Source: Spirosoma sp. 48-14 (lineage in GTDB: Bacteria; Bacteroidota; Bacteroidia; Cytophagales; Spirosomataceae). Taken from it: 64,000 nucleotides of DNA. Below are positions 26,536-34,065 of the stretch, in pieces. The notes beneath the pieces were generated by a model that saw only the letters and a program-made list of their open reading frames with translations, ran no database searches and had not been told where the DNA came from. The stretch is taken from positions 73,362 to 137,361 of the forward strand of contig NZ_MKUD01000045.1 of the NCBI RefSeq assembly GCF_001898575.1, in the 5' to 3' direction. The translations under genes and the position numbers were made by a program. Every line of letters begins with the position of its first letter. Within the stretch, counting starts at the first letter, position 1.

Positions 26536-27573
26536 ATGTCTCGTAATTTTAAAATTGGGCTGTTTCTCACCGTTTCTATCCTTCTGACCACGTTTACCTT
26601 TTACTTCTGGCAAGTTTTTAAAAGCCCCAACCTACAGGTAAAAGACAACGACAAAACGTTTGCACTCCTGATTCCACGCGGTTCAACGTTCGAGTCGGTC
26701 ATGGACACGCTCAAAACGCATAAGGTAATCAACGACGAAACGTCGTTCCGTTTCTTGGCCAAACTGATGAAATACCCCGAACTCGTTAAAGAAGGGCGGT
26801 ATGAAATCAAGCCGAACATGGGCAACCGCGATGCGCTGGTCAAACTCCGCAGTGGCAATCAAGACGCTATGCCTGTAACGTTCAACAGCATGCGGCAGAA
26901 ATCGGACTTGATTCAACGCCTGGGCAGCAAATTTGAATTTGGCTCCGAAGCCCTGGGCAAACTGCTGAACGATCCGGCTACCTGCGAGAAATATGGATTT
27001 GATACCACAACGATCGTTTGCATGTTTCTGCCCAATACCTACGAAATGTTCTGGACCATCAAGCCCGAAGCCCTGCTGGATCGGATGGGGACTGAATACA
27101 AAAAATTCTGGACACCTGATCGTCAGGAAAAAGCCAAAGCCTTGGGAATGACCCAAACGCAGGTCCAGGTGCTGGCTTCGATCGTAGCGGCCGAAACCAA
27201 CAAACGCGATGAACAACCCCGCGTGGCTGGTGTGTATCTGAACCGCCTGAAAAAAGGCATGAAACTCGAAGCCGACCCCACTGTCATTTTTGCGCTGCGC
27301 GATTTCACGATTCGTCGGCTGCTCAACAAGCAACTCACAGTCGATTCGCCCTACAACACCTATCGGTATATCGGCTTACCGCCTGGGCCTATCAATCTAC
27401 CGGCTCCTACTACCATCGATGCCGTTCTGAACGCCGAGCAACACGACTACCTGTACTTCGTGGTCGATGCCCGTTTCAATGGGTATCATACCTTCTCGAA
27501 AACCATGGCCGAACACCTGGCCAACGCCCGTCTGTACCAACAGGCACTCACCCGCATGAAGATTATGAAATAA
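26536..27573 (+). CDS. mltG: Endolytic murein transglycosylase MltG
   Basis: A 345-residue YceG/MltG enzyme that cuts nascent glycan strands in the periplasm. I start at ATG 26536 (MSRNFKIGLFLTVSI), which puts the single TM helix at 6-24. A longer frame from 26440 would translate the 7-nt repeat region. After a LysM-like domain (LLIPRGSTFESVMDTLKTH), the catalytic region has VLASIVAAETNK with the conserved Glu at 220, RVAGVYLNRLKKGMKLEADPTV and SPYNTYRYIGLPPGPI. Length is typical. The YbgC-type gene follows after 3 bp, so they are cotranscribed. Confidence 0.94.
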   Translation: MSRNFKIGLFLTVSILLTTFTFYFWQVFKSPNLQVKDNDKTFALLIPRGSTFESVMDTLKTHKVINDETSFRFLAKLMKYPELVKEGRYEIKPNMGNRDALVKLRSGNQDAMPVTFNSMRQKSDLIQRLGSKFEFGSEALGKLLNDPATCEKYGFDTTTIVCMFLPNTYEMFWTIKPEALLDRMGTEYKKFWTPDRQEKAKALGMTQTQVQVLASIVAAETNKRDEQPRVAGVYLNRLKKGMKLEADPTVIFALRDFTIRRLLNKQLTVDSPYNTYRYIGLPPGPINLPAPTTIDAVLNAEQHDYLYFVVDARFNGYHTFSKTMAEHLANARLYQQALTRMKIMK

Positions 27574-27576
27574 CCT

Positions 27577-27990
27577 ATGATTACCCACGACGTTACCAAT
27601 ATCCGGGTGCGCTATTACGACACCGATCAGATGGGCATTGTTTATTATGGCAACTACGCCCGTTATTACGAGATCGGCCGTGTCGAAGCTCTTCGCCATC
27701 TGGGCCTTACCTATAAAAAAATGGAAGAAGATGGCATTTCAATGCCTGTCTACGACCTGAATTCCCGATTCATTCGACCCGCTAAATACGACGATCTACT
27801 CACTATCCGGGTAACGATTCCGCAAATGCCCAAAACCCGGCTGATGTTCAATTACGAGATTTTCAATCAGGATGGGCAACTGCTGAATACCGGCCAGACT
27901 ACGCTCGTTTTTGTTCGAACAGAAACAGGCCGTCCCTGTTCGGCTCCCCCCGATTTAGTCGAGGCAACTAAACCTTTCTTTGAACAATAA
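27577..27990 (+). CDS. Acyl-CoA thioesterase, YbgC/FadM hot-dog family
   Basis: A 137-residue hot-dog-fold thioesterase. The active-site signature is near the N-terminus: VRYYDTDQMGIVYYGNY, with the catalytic Asp in YDTD, then YYEIGRVEALRHLG. The rest (RFIRPAKYDDLLTIRVTI, FNYEIFNQDGQLLNTGQTTLVFV) is the standard second half. It hydrolyses acyl-CoA or acyl-ACP; chain length is unknown. It begins 3 bp after mltG, so it sits in a cell-envelope transcript. Length is normal. Confidence 0.88.
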   Translation: MITHDVTNIRVRYYDTDQMGIVYYGNYARYYEIGRVEALRHLGLTYKKMEEDGISMPVYDLNSRFIRPAKYDDLLTIRVTIPQMPKTRLMFNYEIFNQDGQLLNTGQTTLVFVRTETGRPCSAPPDLVEATKPFFEQ

Positions 27991-27997
27991 TTGTGTA

Positions 27998-28091
27998 TCG
28001 TTAGTCACTAATCTATAGTCAGTTACCCTGGCATGCTCCAGAGGTGACCATTGGCTACCCGCAACAGCGGGCCTTGACCATTTACTAACGA
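27998..28091. repeat. Intergenic foldback between the thioesterase and YihY genes
   Basis: Outer arms TCGTTAGT (27998-28005) and ACTAACGA (28084-28091), with an inner CCCGC-AACA-GCGGG hairpin (28058-28071). Drifted words (GTGACCATTGG, TTGACCATTT, AGTCAGTTACC) fill the gap. No T tract follows. Confidence 0.5.
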
Positions 28092-28101
28092 CATTTACAA
28101 T

Positions 28102-29055
28102 ATGTTCGATAAACTGTTCGGTTTTAAGGCGTTGCGTAGGGTAAAGACCTGGTTACAGGCTCATCATCCATTCAACTCCAAAAGCACCTGGTATTCGTTT
28201 TTGAAGCGAATGGCTACGCAAATCATTGACAATGATACCAGCGAACGGGCTGCGTCGGTATCATACAGTCTGATTCTGGCTGTTTTCCCAACAATCATTT
28301 TCTTTTTCACGCTGATACCCTACATCCCGATCCCTGATCTCGAAGAACAGGTGATGGGCTTTTTGCAACGGGTTTTACCCGGCGATACCTTCAGTACAGT
28401 CGACACAACGATACGGGATATTATCAATCGGCCGCGCAGTGGTGTCCTATCGTTAGGCTTCGTTTTGGCGCTCTATTCAGCTACCAGTGGGCTGGTTGCG
28501 TTGATGCAGGCATTCAACTCATCCTATCACTCGGCAGAGCGCCGGAGCTTCCTCAAAATTCGGGCCATAGCTGTAGGGCTGACATTTACCCTGGCATTTG
28601 CGCTGATTTTAGCAATAGTTGTTCTGATTATTGGCGGAATAATGAGTGACTATCTCCTTCATTTTGGCTTTCTTAACAACGTCGTATTTGTCAATCTGCT
28701 CACGATTGGGCGTTACCTGATTGTATTTGCAGTATTTGTCGGTTCGATTTCAATGATCTACCGATTCGGTCCGAACGTGAATATGAAATGGCTGTTTATC
28801 ATGCCGGGCGCTGTTACCGCTTCGGTCCTTATCGTTCTCATTACGCTCGGATTTTCATTCTACGTTTCCAATTTTGGGTCTTATAACAAACTATACGGGT
28901 CGATCGGAACGCTAATCGCTCTGATGATCTGGATCAACCTGATCTCGTTAGTGCTGATTTTAGGGTTTGAGATGAATGTGGCACTTTATAATCTCGAAGG
29001 TGACCCACACCCGAGTGTAGCCGCTAAGACAACAAACGCCACCTCGAATACTTGA
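28102..29055 (+). CDS. YihY/BrkB family inner-membrane protein
   Basis: A 317-residue integral membrane protein with six helices. Diagnostic parts are the N-terminal TSERAASVSYSLILAVFPTI, then SATSGLVALMQAFNSSYHSAERRSF, and the late helices FSFYVSNFGSYNKLYGSIGTL and INLISLVLILGFEMNVAL. The family was once annotated as ribonuclease BN; that is wrong for this fold, and its function is not settled. It follows the mltG/YbgC pair after 112 bp. A hairpin overlaps its stop codon. Confidence 0.93.
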   Translation: MFDKLFGFKALRRVKTWLQAHHPFNSKSTWYSFLKRMATQIIDNDTSERAASVSYSLILAVFPTIIFFFTLIPYIPIPDLEEQVMGFLQRVLPGDTFSTVDTTIRDIINRPRSGVLSLGFVLALYSATSGLVALMQAFNSSYHSAERRSFLKIRAIAVGLTFTLAFALILAIVVLIIGGIMSDYLLHFGFLNNVVFVNLLTIGRYLIVFAVFVGSISMIYRFGPNVNMKWLFIMPGAVTASVLIVLITLGFSFYVSNFGSYNKLYGSIGTLIALMIWINLISLVLILGFEMNVALYNLEGDPHPSVAAKTTNATSNT

Positions 29056-29067
29056 GGTGACGTTTGT
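29032..29067 (+). terminator. Terminator-like hairpin overlapping the yihY stop
   Basis: Fourteen-base arms ACAAACGCCACCTC (29032-29045) and GAGGTGACGTTTGT (29054-29067), with one mismatch, enclose the stop codon in the loop. No T run follows, so termination efficiency is uncertain. Confidence 0.5.
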
Positions 29068-29217
29068 AAAACCTAACCCATAAATGTAAAAGCACACGCT
29101 TTCCTGGCGCCAAAACTGGCACGGGAGTCACGTGTTCGTGTTATAAAATCGCGAAAAGCGTGCCAATTTTTCCCCCTTTCTACAATAAGCGATTCAACAC
29201 TGGGCTAAATCGGGAAA

Positions 29218-30300
29218 ATGACCAATGTAATCGTTCCTCGTCTGCATGTTAGTCACTCACAATCAATGCTTCCCACGTCCAGCAATTCGTGTCGAAAAAA
29301 TTTTCCTGTTACTCATGCACCTGCCTGGGTAACGGTCATTTGCATCTGCTATAATCATCGGAAGTACGTTAAGCAGGCCCTACAATCGGTCCTTCAACAA
29401 ACCTATCTCCATATCGAGTTGATCGTTATTGATAATGGAAGCAGCGATGACTCTGATGAACAAATCAGTTCCTTCATTGAGCAGCACCCATCTGTACGAT
29501 TCATAAAAAATACTACTAATCTGGGGCTAAACCGAGCGTTCAACCAGGGGCTATCGACTGCCAAAGGGAGTTACATTATTGATCTCTCGGCCGATGATGT
29601 GCTGTTGCCTGACCGGGTGGCGAAACAGGTTGCCCTTTTCGAGCAACTACCTGATTTCTATGGGGTAGTATTTTCCAATGCATGCTTTATCAATGCTGCG
29701 GGCAAACAAACCGGCACCCATTATCCGGTTGATAGCCGGGGGTATACAACCGTACAGATACCAACCGGAGATGTATTCGGAGCTGTTTTGGCGAGTTATT
29801 TTATCTGTACACCTACCATGTTGATTCGCCGTTCTATATTCGATAGGTTGGGCGGTTACGACGAAGCGTTGAGTTATGAAGATTTTGATTTCTGGGTTCG
29901 TTCATCACGTTTCTGTCACTACGCCTACCTCGACGAGGTGTTGACCCTGAAACGAGAATTACCCGATTCGCTATCCAGCCAGATCCTTCAACGTCGTAAT
30001 CAACTATTGCCATCTACGTTGATCGTCTGCCAGAAAGCGTTTGAGTTATGTCAAACTACGGGTGAGTTCGATGCGTTGGCTGGCAGACTCAGCACGTTTA
30101 TCCGAAAAGCCTTCTATACTGAGCAGTTTGCGCTGGTTCACCAATTCTACAGGCTGCTAAAAAAGATTAGACAGCCGGATAAATTGACCCGATGGATAGT
30201 TGTTCTTTCTTACGGCCATCTGCCCATCAACTACGTTTACCGTTTGTATCATCGGTATTGGCGAAACCCGTTTGGGGCGTTTATGGTTACTGATATATAG
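29218..30300 (+). CDS. Glycosyltransferase family 2
   Basis: A 360-residue GT-A fold enzyme that transfers a sugar from a nucleotide-sugar donor. Signatures: VTVICICYNHRKYVKQALQS at the start of the Rossmann part, IELIVIDNGSSDDSDEQI, LSADDVLLPDRVAKQV as the DxD-type metal site, and the later YDEALSYEDFDFWVRSSRF, with the ED acceptor/catalytic element. The C-terminal 100 residues are helical without clear TM segments. It stands alone here and gives no clue to the glycan made. An ATG is at 29218; a start further in is possible, since the first 35 residues are poorly family-like. Confidence 0.9.
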   Translation: MTNVIVPRLHVSHSQSMLPTSSNSCRKNFPVTHAPAWVTVICICYNHRKYVKQALQSVLQQTYLHIELIVIDNGSSDDSDEQISSFIEQHPSVRFIKNTTNLGLNRAFNQGLSTAKGSYIIDLSADDVLLPDRVAKQVALFEQLPDFYGVVFSNACFINAAGKQTGTHYPVDSRGYTTVQIPTGDVFGAVLASYFICTPTMLIRRSIFDRLGGYDEALSYEDFDFWVRSSRFCHYAYLDEVLTLKRELPDSLSSQILQRRNQLLPSTLIVCQKAFELCQTTGEFDALAGRLSTFIRKAFYTEQFALVHQFYRLLKKIRQPDKLTRWIVVLSYGHLPINYVYRLYHRYWRNPFGAFMVTDI

Positions 30301-30315
30301 TTAACCGCTTTAGCT

Positions 30316-30936
30316 ATGTCTGCTGAATTCATTAAGCTTTATCCGAAAAACCCTGATCCCCGCCGGATTGCGCATATTGTAAACGCGCTTCGTGATGGAG
30401 CCGTTATTATCTACCCAACCGATACCATTTACGGTATGGGTTGCGACATCCATAATGCACGGGCTGTTGAGCGAGTTGCCCGTATCAAAGGCATAAAGCC
30501 GACCAAAAATGACTTCTCGTTTATTTGCTATGACCTGAGCCACATTGCCGACTACGCTCGCGTGAGTAATCAGGCCTTTAAATTGATGAAGAGTCTACTC
30601 CCAGGGCCCTTTACATTCATACTCCAGGCAACCAACCAAGTACCTAAGCTACTGAATACCAACAAGAAAACTGTAGGTATTCGCGTTCCTGACAACGACA
30701 TTCCCCGGCAGATCGTTCATGAGTTGGGCAATCCGATCATTACTACGTCGATCCGGGATGAAGATGAAATTATTGAGTATTCAACCGACCCGGAGCTAAT
30801 CTTCGAGAAATTTCAGCACCAGGTGGATATCGTAATCGATGGAGGCTATGGCGGCAACATCCCGTCTACCATTGTCGATGTCACGAACGATGAGTTTTCT
30901 ATTGTACGGCAAGGCTTAGGCGAATTAGTACTTTGA
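30316..30936 (+). CDS. YciO/Sua5/YrdC family protein
   Basis: A 206-residue protein of the TsaC/Sua5 superfamily, closest in order of motifs to E. coli YciO: GAVIIYPTDTIYGMGCDI, ERVARIKGIKPTKNDFSFIC, KSLLPGPFTFIL, KKTVGIRVPDNDI and IVIDGGYGGNIPSTIVDVT. The superfamily makes threonylcarbamoyl-AMP for tRNA t6A or binds double-stranded RNA. YciO members lack the Sua5 linker and are less active, so a true t6A role is uncertain. It follows the glycosyltransferase gene by 15 bp. Confidence 0.88.
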   Translation: MSAEFIKLYPKNPDPRRIAHIVNALRDGAVIIYPTDTIYGMGCDIHNARAVERVARIKGIKPTKNDFSFICYDLSHIADYARVSNQAFKLMKSLLPGPFTFILQATNQVPKLLNTNKKTVGIRVPDNDIPRQIVHELGNPIITTSIRDEDEIIEYSTDPELIFEKFQHQVDIVIDGGYGGNIPSTIVDVTNDEFSIVRQGLGELVL

Positions 30937-30962
30937 AAAGTTACAAATAGGAATTATACTTG
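30932..30962 (+). promoter_or_regulatory. Bacteroidota promoter for the 31.1-kb lipoprotein gene
   Basis: TTTG (30932-30935), exactly 19 nt, then TATACTTG (30955-30962), one mismatch from TAnnTTTG. The -33 box overlaps the yciO stop codon. The leader would be about 130 nt and contains a small dyad (CTGTAG...CTACAG near 30965-30987). Confidence 0.6.
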
Positions 30963-31100
30963 CACTGTAGGGTAGATTCTACTACAGCGGTTACATGCTG
31001 TCGGCAAGGTTATTGCTCCAATCCCAGAAACAGGGTTATTACTGATAAAGCCAGGGGTTGCCCACCTAATTAAAAAACATTATCAAACTCATTTCACAGT

Positions 31101-32111
31101 ATGCGTTTCTCCTTGGCCGCTCTCTCTCTGCTGGCTCTTTATTCGCTTTCCAACTGCACGTCTTCTTCAAAAGAAGAGTCCTCACACACCGGAAAACTCA
31201 CGGCCGAAGCGTCTGCCAAACCCGTTGCCGATTCATCGAAAACCCCATCGCCTGAACCTGTTGCCACAACTGGCAAGGCTAACACGGGCGATCCAACGCT
31301 CGACTCGCTGACCTACGCACCGACGGGAGCCATTCTGCCGGGCAAACGTATCTTCGCTTACTACGGCAACCCACATTCCAAGAAAATGGGTATACTGGGT
31401 AAGTACGAAAAGGAAGAAATGCTTCAGCGGCTGGACAAGGAAATTGCCAACTGGCAAAAAGCCGATCCGGCTACACCCATCCAACCGGCTCTGCACCTGG
31501 TGGCCATCTCAGCGCAGGGCGCTCCGGGTAAAGATGGCGGCTACCGGCTTCGGATGTCGGATAAAACCATCAAGAAAGTCATTAAATGGGGGAATGAGCA
31601 CAAAGCCATCGTCTTCCTCGATATTCAGCGTGGCCACGCACCGCTGGGTGGTGAAATGGAATACCTTACAAAATACCTCAAACTACCCTTCGTCCACCTC
31701 GGTATCGATCCTGAGTTTTCGATGGTAACGGGCCACAAACCCGGCACTAAAATTGGTAGCTACGATGCCGCCGATGTGAACCAGGCCGTTCAGTTTCTGA
31801 GCAAGATTGTGAAAGAAAATAATCTGCCTCCCAAAGTACTGGTTGTTCACCGATTTACGCAGGGGATGATCAAGAACTACAAAAACATCAAGCTGGACCC
31901 CAATGTCCAGATCGTGATGGACATGGACGGCTGGGGACCTCCCGTACTGAAAAAAGACTCTTACCACGACTATATCCAGAAAGAGCCAGTTCAATACACA
32001 GGGTTCAAACTATTCTATGATAACGATTTCCGCAAGCCCGGCTCGCGTATCATGACCCCCGAAGAAGTGCTGGCCCTGACGCCAAAACCCATGTACATCC
32101 AGTATCAATAA
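31101..32111 (+). CDS. Conserved lipoprotein of unknown function, 336 aa
   Basis: The signal peptide MRFSLAALSLLALYSLSNC has its lipobox cysteine at 19, followed by a Ser/Thr/Ala/Pro-rich linker (20-70). The folded part has IFAYYGNPHSKKMGILG, LHLVAISAQGAPGKDGGYRLRM, KAIVFLDIQRGHAPLGGEM, FVHLGIDPEFSM and KVLVVHRFTQGMI, a strand/helix alternation that suggests a TIM-barrel-like fold. Several conserved Asp/His residues (DIQRGH, GIDPEF, VVHRF) could line an active site, but I know no assigned activity. It has its own promoter and a terminator downstream. Confidence 0.72.
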   Translation: MRFSLAALSLLALYSLSNCTSSSKEESSHTGKLTAEASAKPVADSSKTPSPEPVATTGKANTGDPTLDSLTYAPTGAILPGKRIFAYYGNPHSKKMGILGKYEKEEMLQRLDKEIANWQKADPATPIQPALHLVAISAQGAPGKDGGYRLRMSDKTIKKVIKWGNEHKAIVFLDIQRGHAPLGGEMEYLTKYLKLPFVHLGIDPEFSMVTGHKPGTKIGSYDAADVNQAVQFLSKIVKENNLPPKVLVVHRFTQGMIKNYKNIKLDPNVQIVMDMDGWGPPVLKKDSYHDYIQKEPVQYTGFKLFYDNDFRKPGSRIMTPEEVLALTPKPMYIQYQ

Positions 32112-32135
32112 GATTGATTCTTTCTGACTATAATT

Positions 32136-32164
32136 GGGCGGCTTAGTCATTGACTGAGCCGCCC
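32136..32164 (+). terminator. Terminator palindrome, copy 1
   Basis: A 29-bp near-perfect palindrome, GGGCGGCTTAGTCA paired with TGACTGAGCCGCCC around one central base, followed by TTATTGTTTAT. It lies 24 bp after the lipoprotein stop. The same sequence recurs at 32230-32254. Confidence 0.7.
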
Positions 32165-32229
32165 TTATTGTTTATATCCGTTTCAACTATCTTTCCTGAA
32201 TCTCTTTCCAATCTTGTTCTAAAGAAAAA

Positions 32230-32254
32230 GCGGCTCAGTCAATGACTGAGCCGC
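32230..32254 (-). terminator. Terminator palindrome, copy 2
   Basis: A 25-bp perfect palindrome with arms GCGGCTCAGTCA and TGACTGAGCCGC. On the minus strand a CTTTTTCTTT run follows, and it lies 24 bp after the trigger factor stop. It is a copy of the palindrome at 32136-32164. Confidence 0.75.
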
Positions 32255-32277
32255 CCACAAGATATGGTTGAGACCAA

Positions 32278-33639
32278 CTAGCGATTTTCAACCAACGCTT
32301 TAAATTCATCAACCGTGACTTCCTGAGTCGCCAGGGTCAGTTGTGTTTTTGCGTAGTCGATCACTTTATCGTCGTACACCCGGTTGAAGGTGCTAGTGTA
32401 GTTCTGACCGTTATTTTTCTCATCCATCAGGTAGTTGCGGGCAATGCGATCGATGGTCTGATTCATCTCGGCATCTTCTGAGCTGGCAAAGCCAAACTGT
32501 TCGCGCACCATCTGCCGAGTCGCTTCCATCACTTCCTCGAAATCAACTTTGATGTCGGCTTTTTCAGCAATTTTATTTTTGATGAGTTGCAGCTTCACCG
32601 ATTTGGTGAAATCGTCATACTGTTCATCAATTTGCTCGGGAGTAAACTTTCCTTCATTCACTTCCATCAGCCAGTTTTTCAGGAACTCATCAGGCAGCAA
32701 AATAGGTGTGCTATCAAGCAGGGTTTTCTCGATATCCAGACGCAGCAACTGAGCCGTCTCACGGGCATAATTGCTCTGGATGATTTCAGCCACTTTAGCC
32801 CGGAACTGTTCTTCGTCTGATACAGCACCAGCACCCAGCACCTTATCGAAAAGCTCCTGATTCAGTTCAGCAGGCTCATGACGGGTAATATCGTCGATAG
32901 CGAAGGTAAACTCGCCGGTCAGGTTAGCAACTTCCTCTACTTTAGCCCCTGTAGCATTGGCTCGGGCTTTCTCATCCGGGAACGCCTGCTCCAGCACAAA
33001 CGTAATTACATCTCCTTTTTTCTTACCGATAAATTGCCCTTTAGCATCATCGGCCATTTTAGCCATCGGGAAAGCAGTTTTCGCCGAGAAACCCGTAGCG
33101 CCTTCTGGAGCCGATACCTGATTTAACTCACCATAAATCGTGTCACCATCAGCTACTTCCTCGCCATGCGAATGGGTATGGAAACGCTGCTGCAACTCAG
33201 CAATGGTTGAATTGATTTCGGCATCACCAGCCTGAATTTCATACTGCGTTACGCTTGGCAAATCGTTGAAATCAATATCAAACTCCGAAGCCAGCCCCAG
33301 TGTGTAGCTAAATGCAAAATCCGTTTGATTATCCCAGTCAATGGCATCAGCTTCTTCCCGATTTGGAACCGGGTCGCCAACTACCTGTAACTTATTATCG
33401 CGGATGTACTGGCTAACGGTTTTGCTCAGCATTGAATTGATTTCATCGACCAGAATGCTTTTCCCATACATCTTTTGTACGAGTGAAGCGGGTACGTGTC
33501 CAGGACGAAATCCTTTAAGCTGAACTTTCCGACCGTAGTCTTTCAGTTTCTTATCAACTTCGGGTTTATAATCAGCAGGGGTCAGCGTAATCTTGAGTGA
33601 AGCGTTGGTGTCGCTGGCTTTTTCGAGCGTAATATCCAC
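32278..33639 (-). CDS. tig: Trigger factor (ribosome-associated chaperone)
   Basis: A 453-residue cytoplasmic chaperone. The N-terminal ribosome-binding domain has GFRPGHVPASLVQKMYG, a variant of the family's GFRxGKxP loop. A central PPIase/FKBP-like region follows (GEEVADGDTIYGELNQV...GFSAKTAFPMAKMADDAKGQFIGKK), then a long helical C-terminal arm domain (NQELFDKVLGAGAVSDEEQF to the end). The start codon is GTG (33639-33637). A tRNA-Leu gene lies about 100 bp upstream on the same strand with a word-repeat hairpin between. A palindromic terminator sits 24 bp downstream. Unlike many Proteobacteria, there is no clpP/clpX next to it. Confidence 0.94.
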   Translation of the reverse strand: MDITLEKASDTNASLKITLTPADYKPEVDKKLKDYGRKVQLKGFRPGHVPASLVQKMYGKSILVDEINSMLSKTVSQYIRDNKLQVVGDPVPNREEADAIDWDNQTDFAFSYTLGLASEFDIDFNDLPSVTQYEIQAGDAEINSTIAELQQRFHTHSHGEEVADGDTIYGELNQVSAPEGATGFSAKTAFPMAKMADDAKGQFIGKKKGDVITFVLEQAFPDEKARANATGAKVEEVANLTGEFTFAIDDITRHEPAELNQELFDKVLGAGAVSDEEQFRAKVAEIIQSNYARETAQLLRLDIEKTLLDSTPILLPDEFLKNWLMEVNEGKFTPEQIDEQYDDFTKSVKLQLIKNKIAEKADIKVDFEEVMEATRQMVREQFGFASSEDAEMNQTIDRIARNYLMDEKNNGQNYTSTFNRVYDDKVIDYAKTQLTLATQEVTVDEFKALVENR

Positions 33640-33663
33640 GGGTATGTCGGTTTAAAAGTAAAG

Positions 33664-33734
33664 AGCGAAAGAGTGAAAAAGCGAAAGAGTGAATTGTTTA
33701 GACAAACGCTCTTTCGCTCTTTCACTCTTTCGCT
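33664..33734. repeat. Foldback of 8-nt GAAAGAGY repeats between tRNA-Leu and tig
   Basis: Arms 33664-33691 and 33707-33734 pair over 28 bp with two mismatches and a 15-nt loop. Each arm is a tandem of the 8-nt word GAAAGAGY. The same word and arrangement recur at 53314-53402. No T tract follows on either strand. Confidence 0.75.
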
Positions 33735-33741
33735 TTTATAG

Positions 33742-33823
33742 TACGGGCGGAGGGACTCGAACCCCCATGCCTTGCGGCACCAGATCCTAAGTCTGGCACG
33801 TCTACCAATTTCGCCACGCCCGC
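33742..33823 (-). tRNA. tRNA-Leu (anticodon UAG)
   Basis: An 82-nt type II tRNA on the minus strand, starting GCGGGCG at 33823. The acceptor stem pairs with CGCCCGT (with a G1-U72 wobble), with discriminator A at 33742. The D arm has TGGTAGACG. The anticodon stem CCAGA/TCTGG holds the loop CTTAGGA with anticodon UAG (33789-33787). A long variable arm (TGCCGCAAGGCAT) and the T arm GGGTTCGAGTCCC follow. CCA is not encoded. Confidence 0.95.
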
Positions 33824-33873
33824 TGGTAGATAACACAGCCTGTAAAGTAATTAATGAACTAGACTGGTACAGC

Positions 33874-33901
33874 CATTATTCATTAGGCATTTCACATTAT
33901 G
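33874..33901. repeat. Four tandem 7-nt CATTNNN units
   Basis: CATTATT, CATTAGG, CATTTCA and CATTATG are contiguous between the tRNA-Leu gene and the RelA/SpoT gene. The same 7-nt word with the same phase is seen in the mltG leader (26431-26518). Confidence 0.5.
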
Positions 33902-34065
33902 TGTTGTTTTTGGGACTGCAAAGGTAGTAAAAAAAATCAATAGACCAAATCAATTCGCAGAAGGTTTTATTTTTAGTTAATACTGGCTCATTTTTCGACG
34001 AATATTTTGTTATCTTGGTAGTACGAGTACAACCCGATAGGCCATTACCTACAACAAAGCCATTT

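Noticed and set aside
33664..33734. CRISPR-like array
   Set aside because: The repeats are 8 nt, contiguous without spacers and inverted between arms; there are no cas genes in the window.
33582..33836. An open frame through tRNA-Leu and the adjacent repeat
   Set aside because: It covers a well-folded tRNA gene and low-complexity repeat; not coding.
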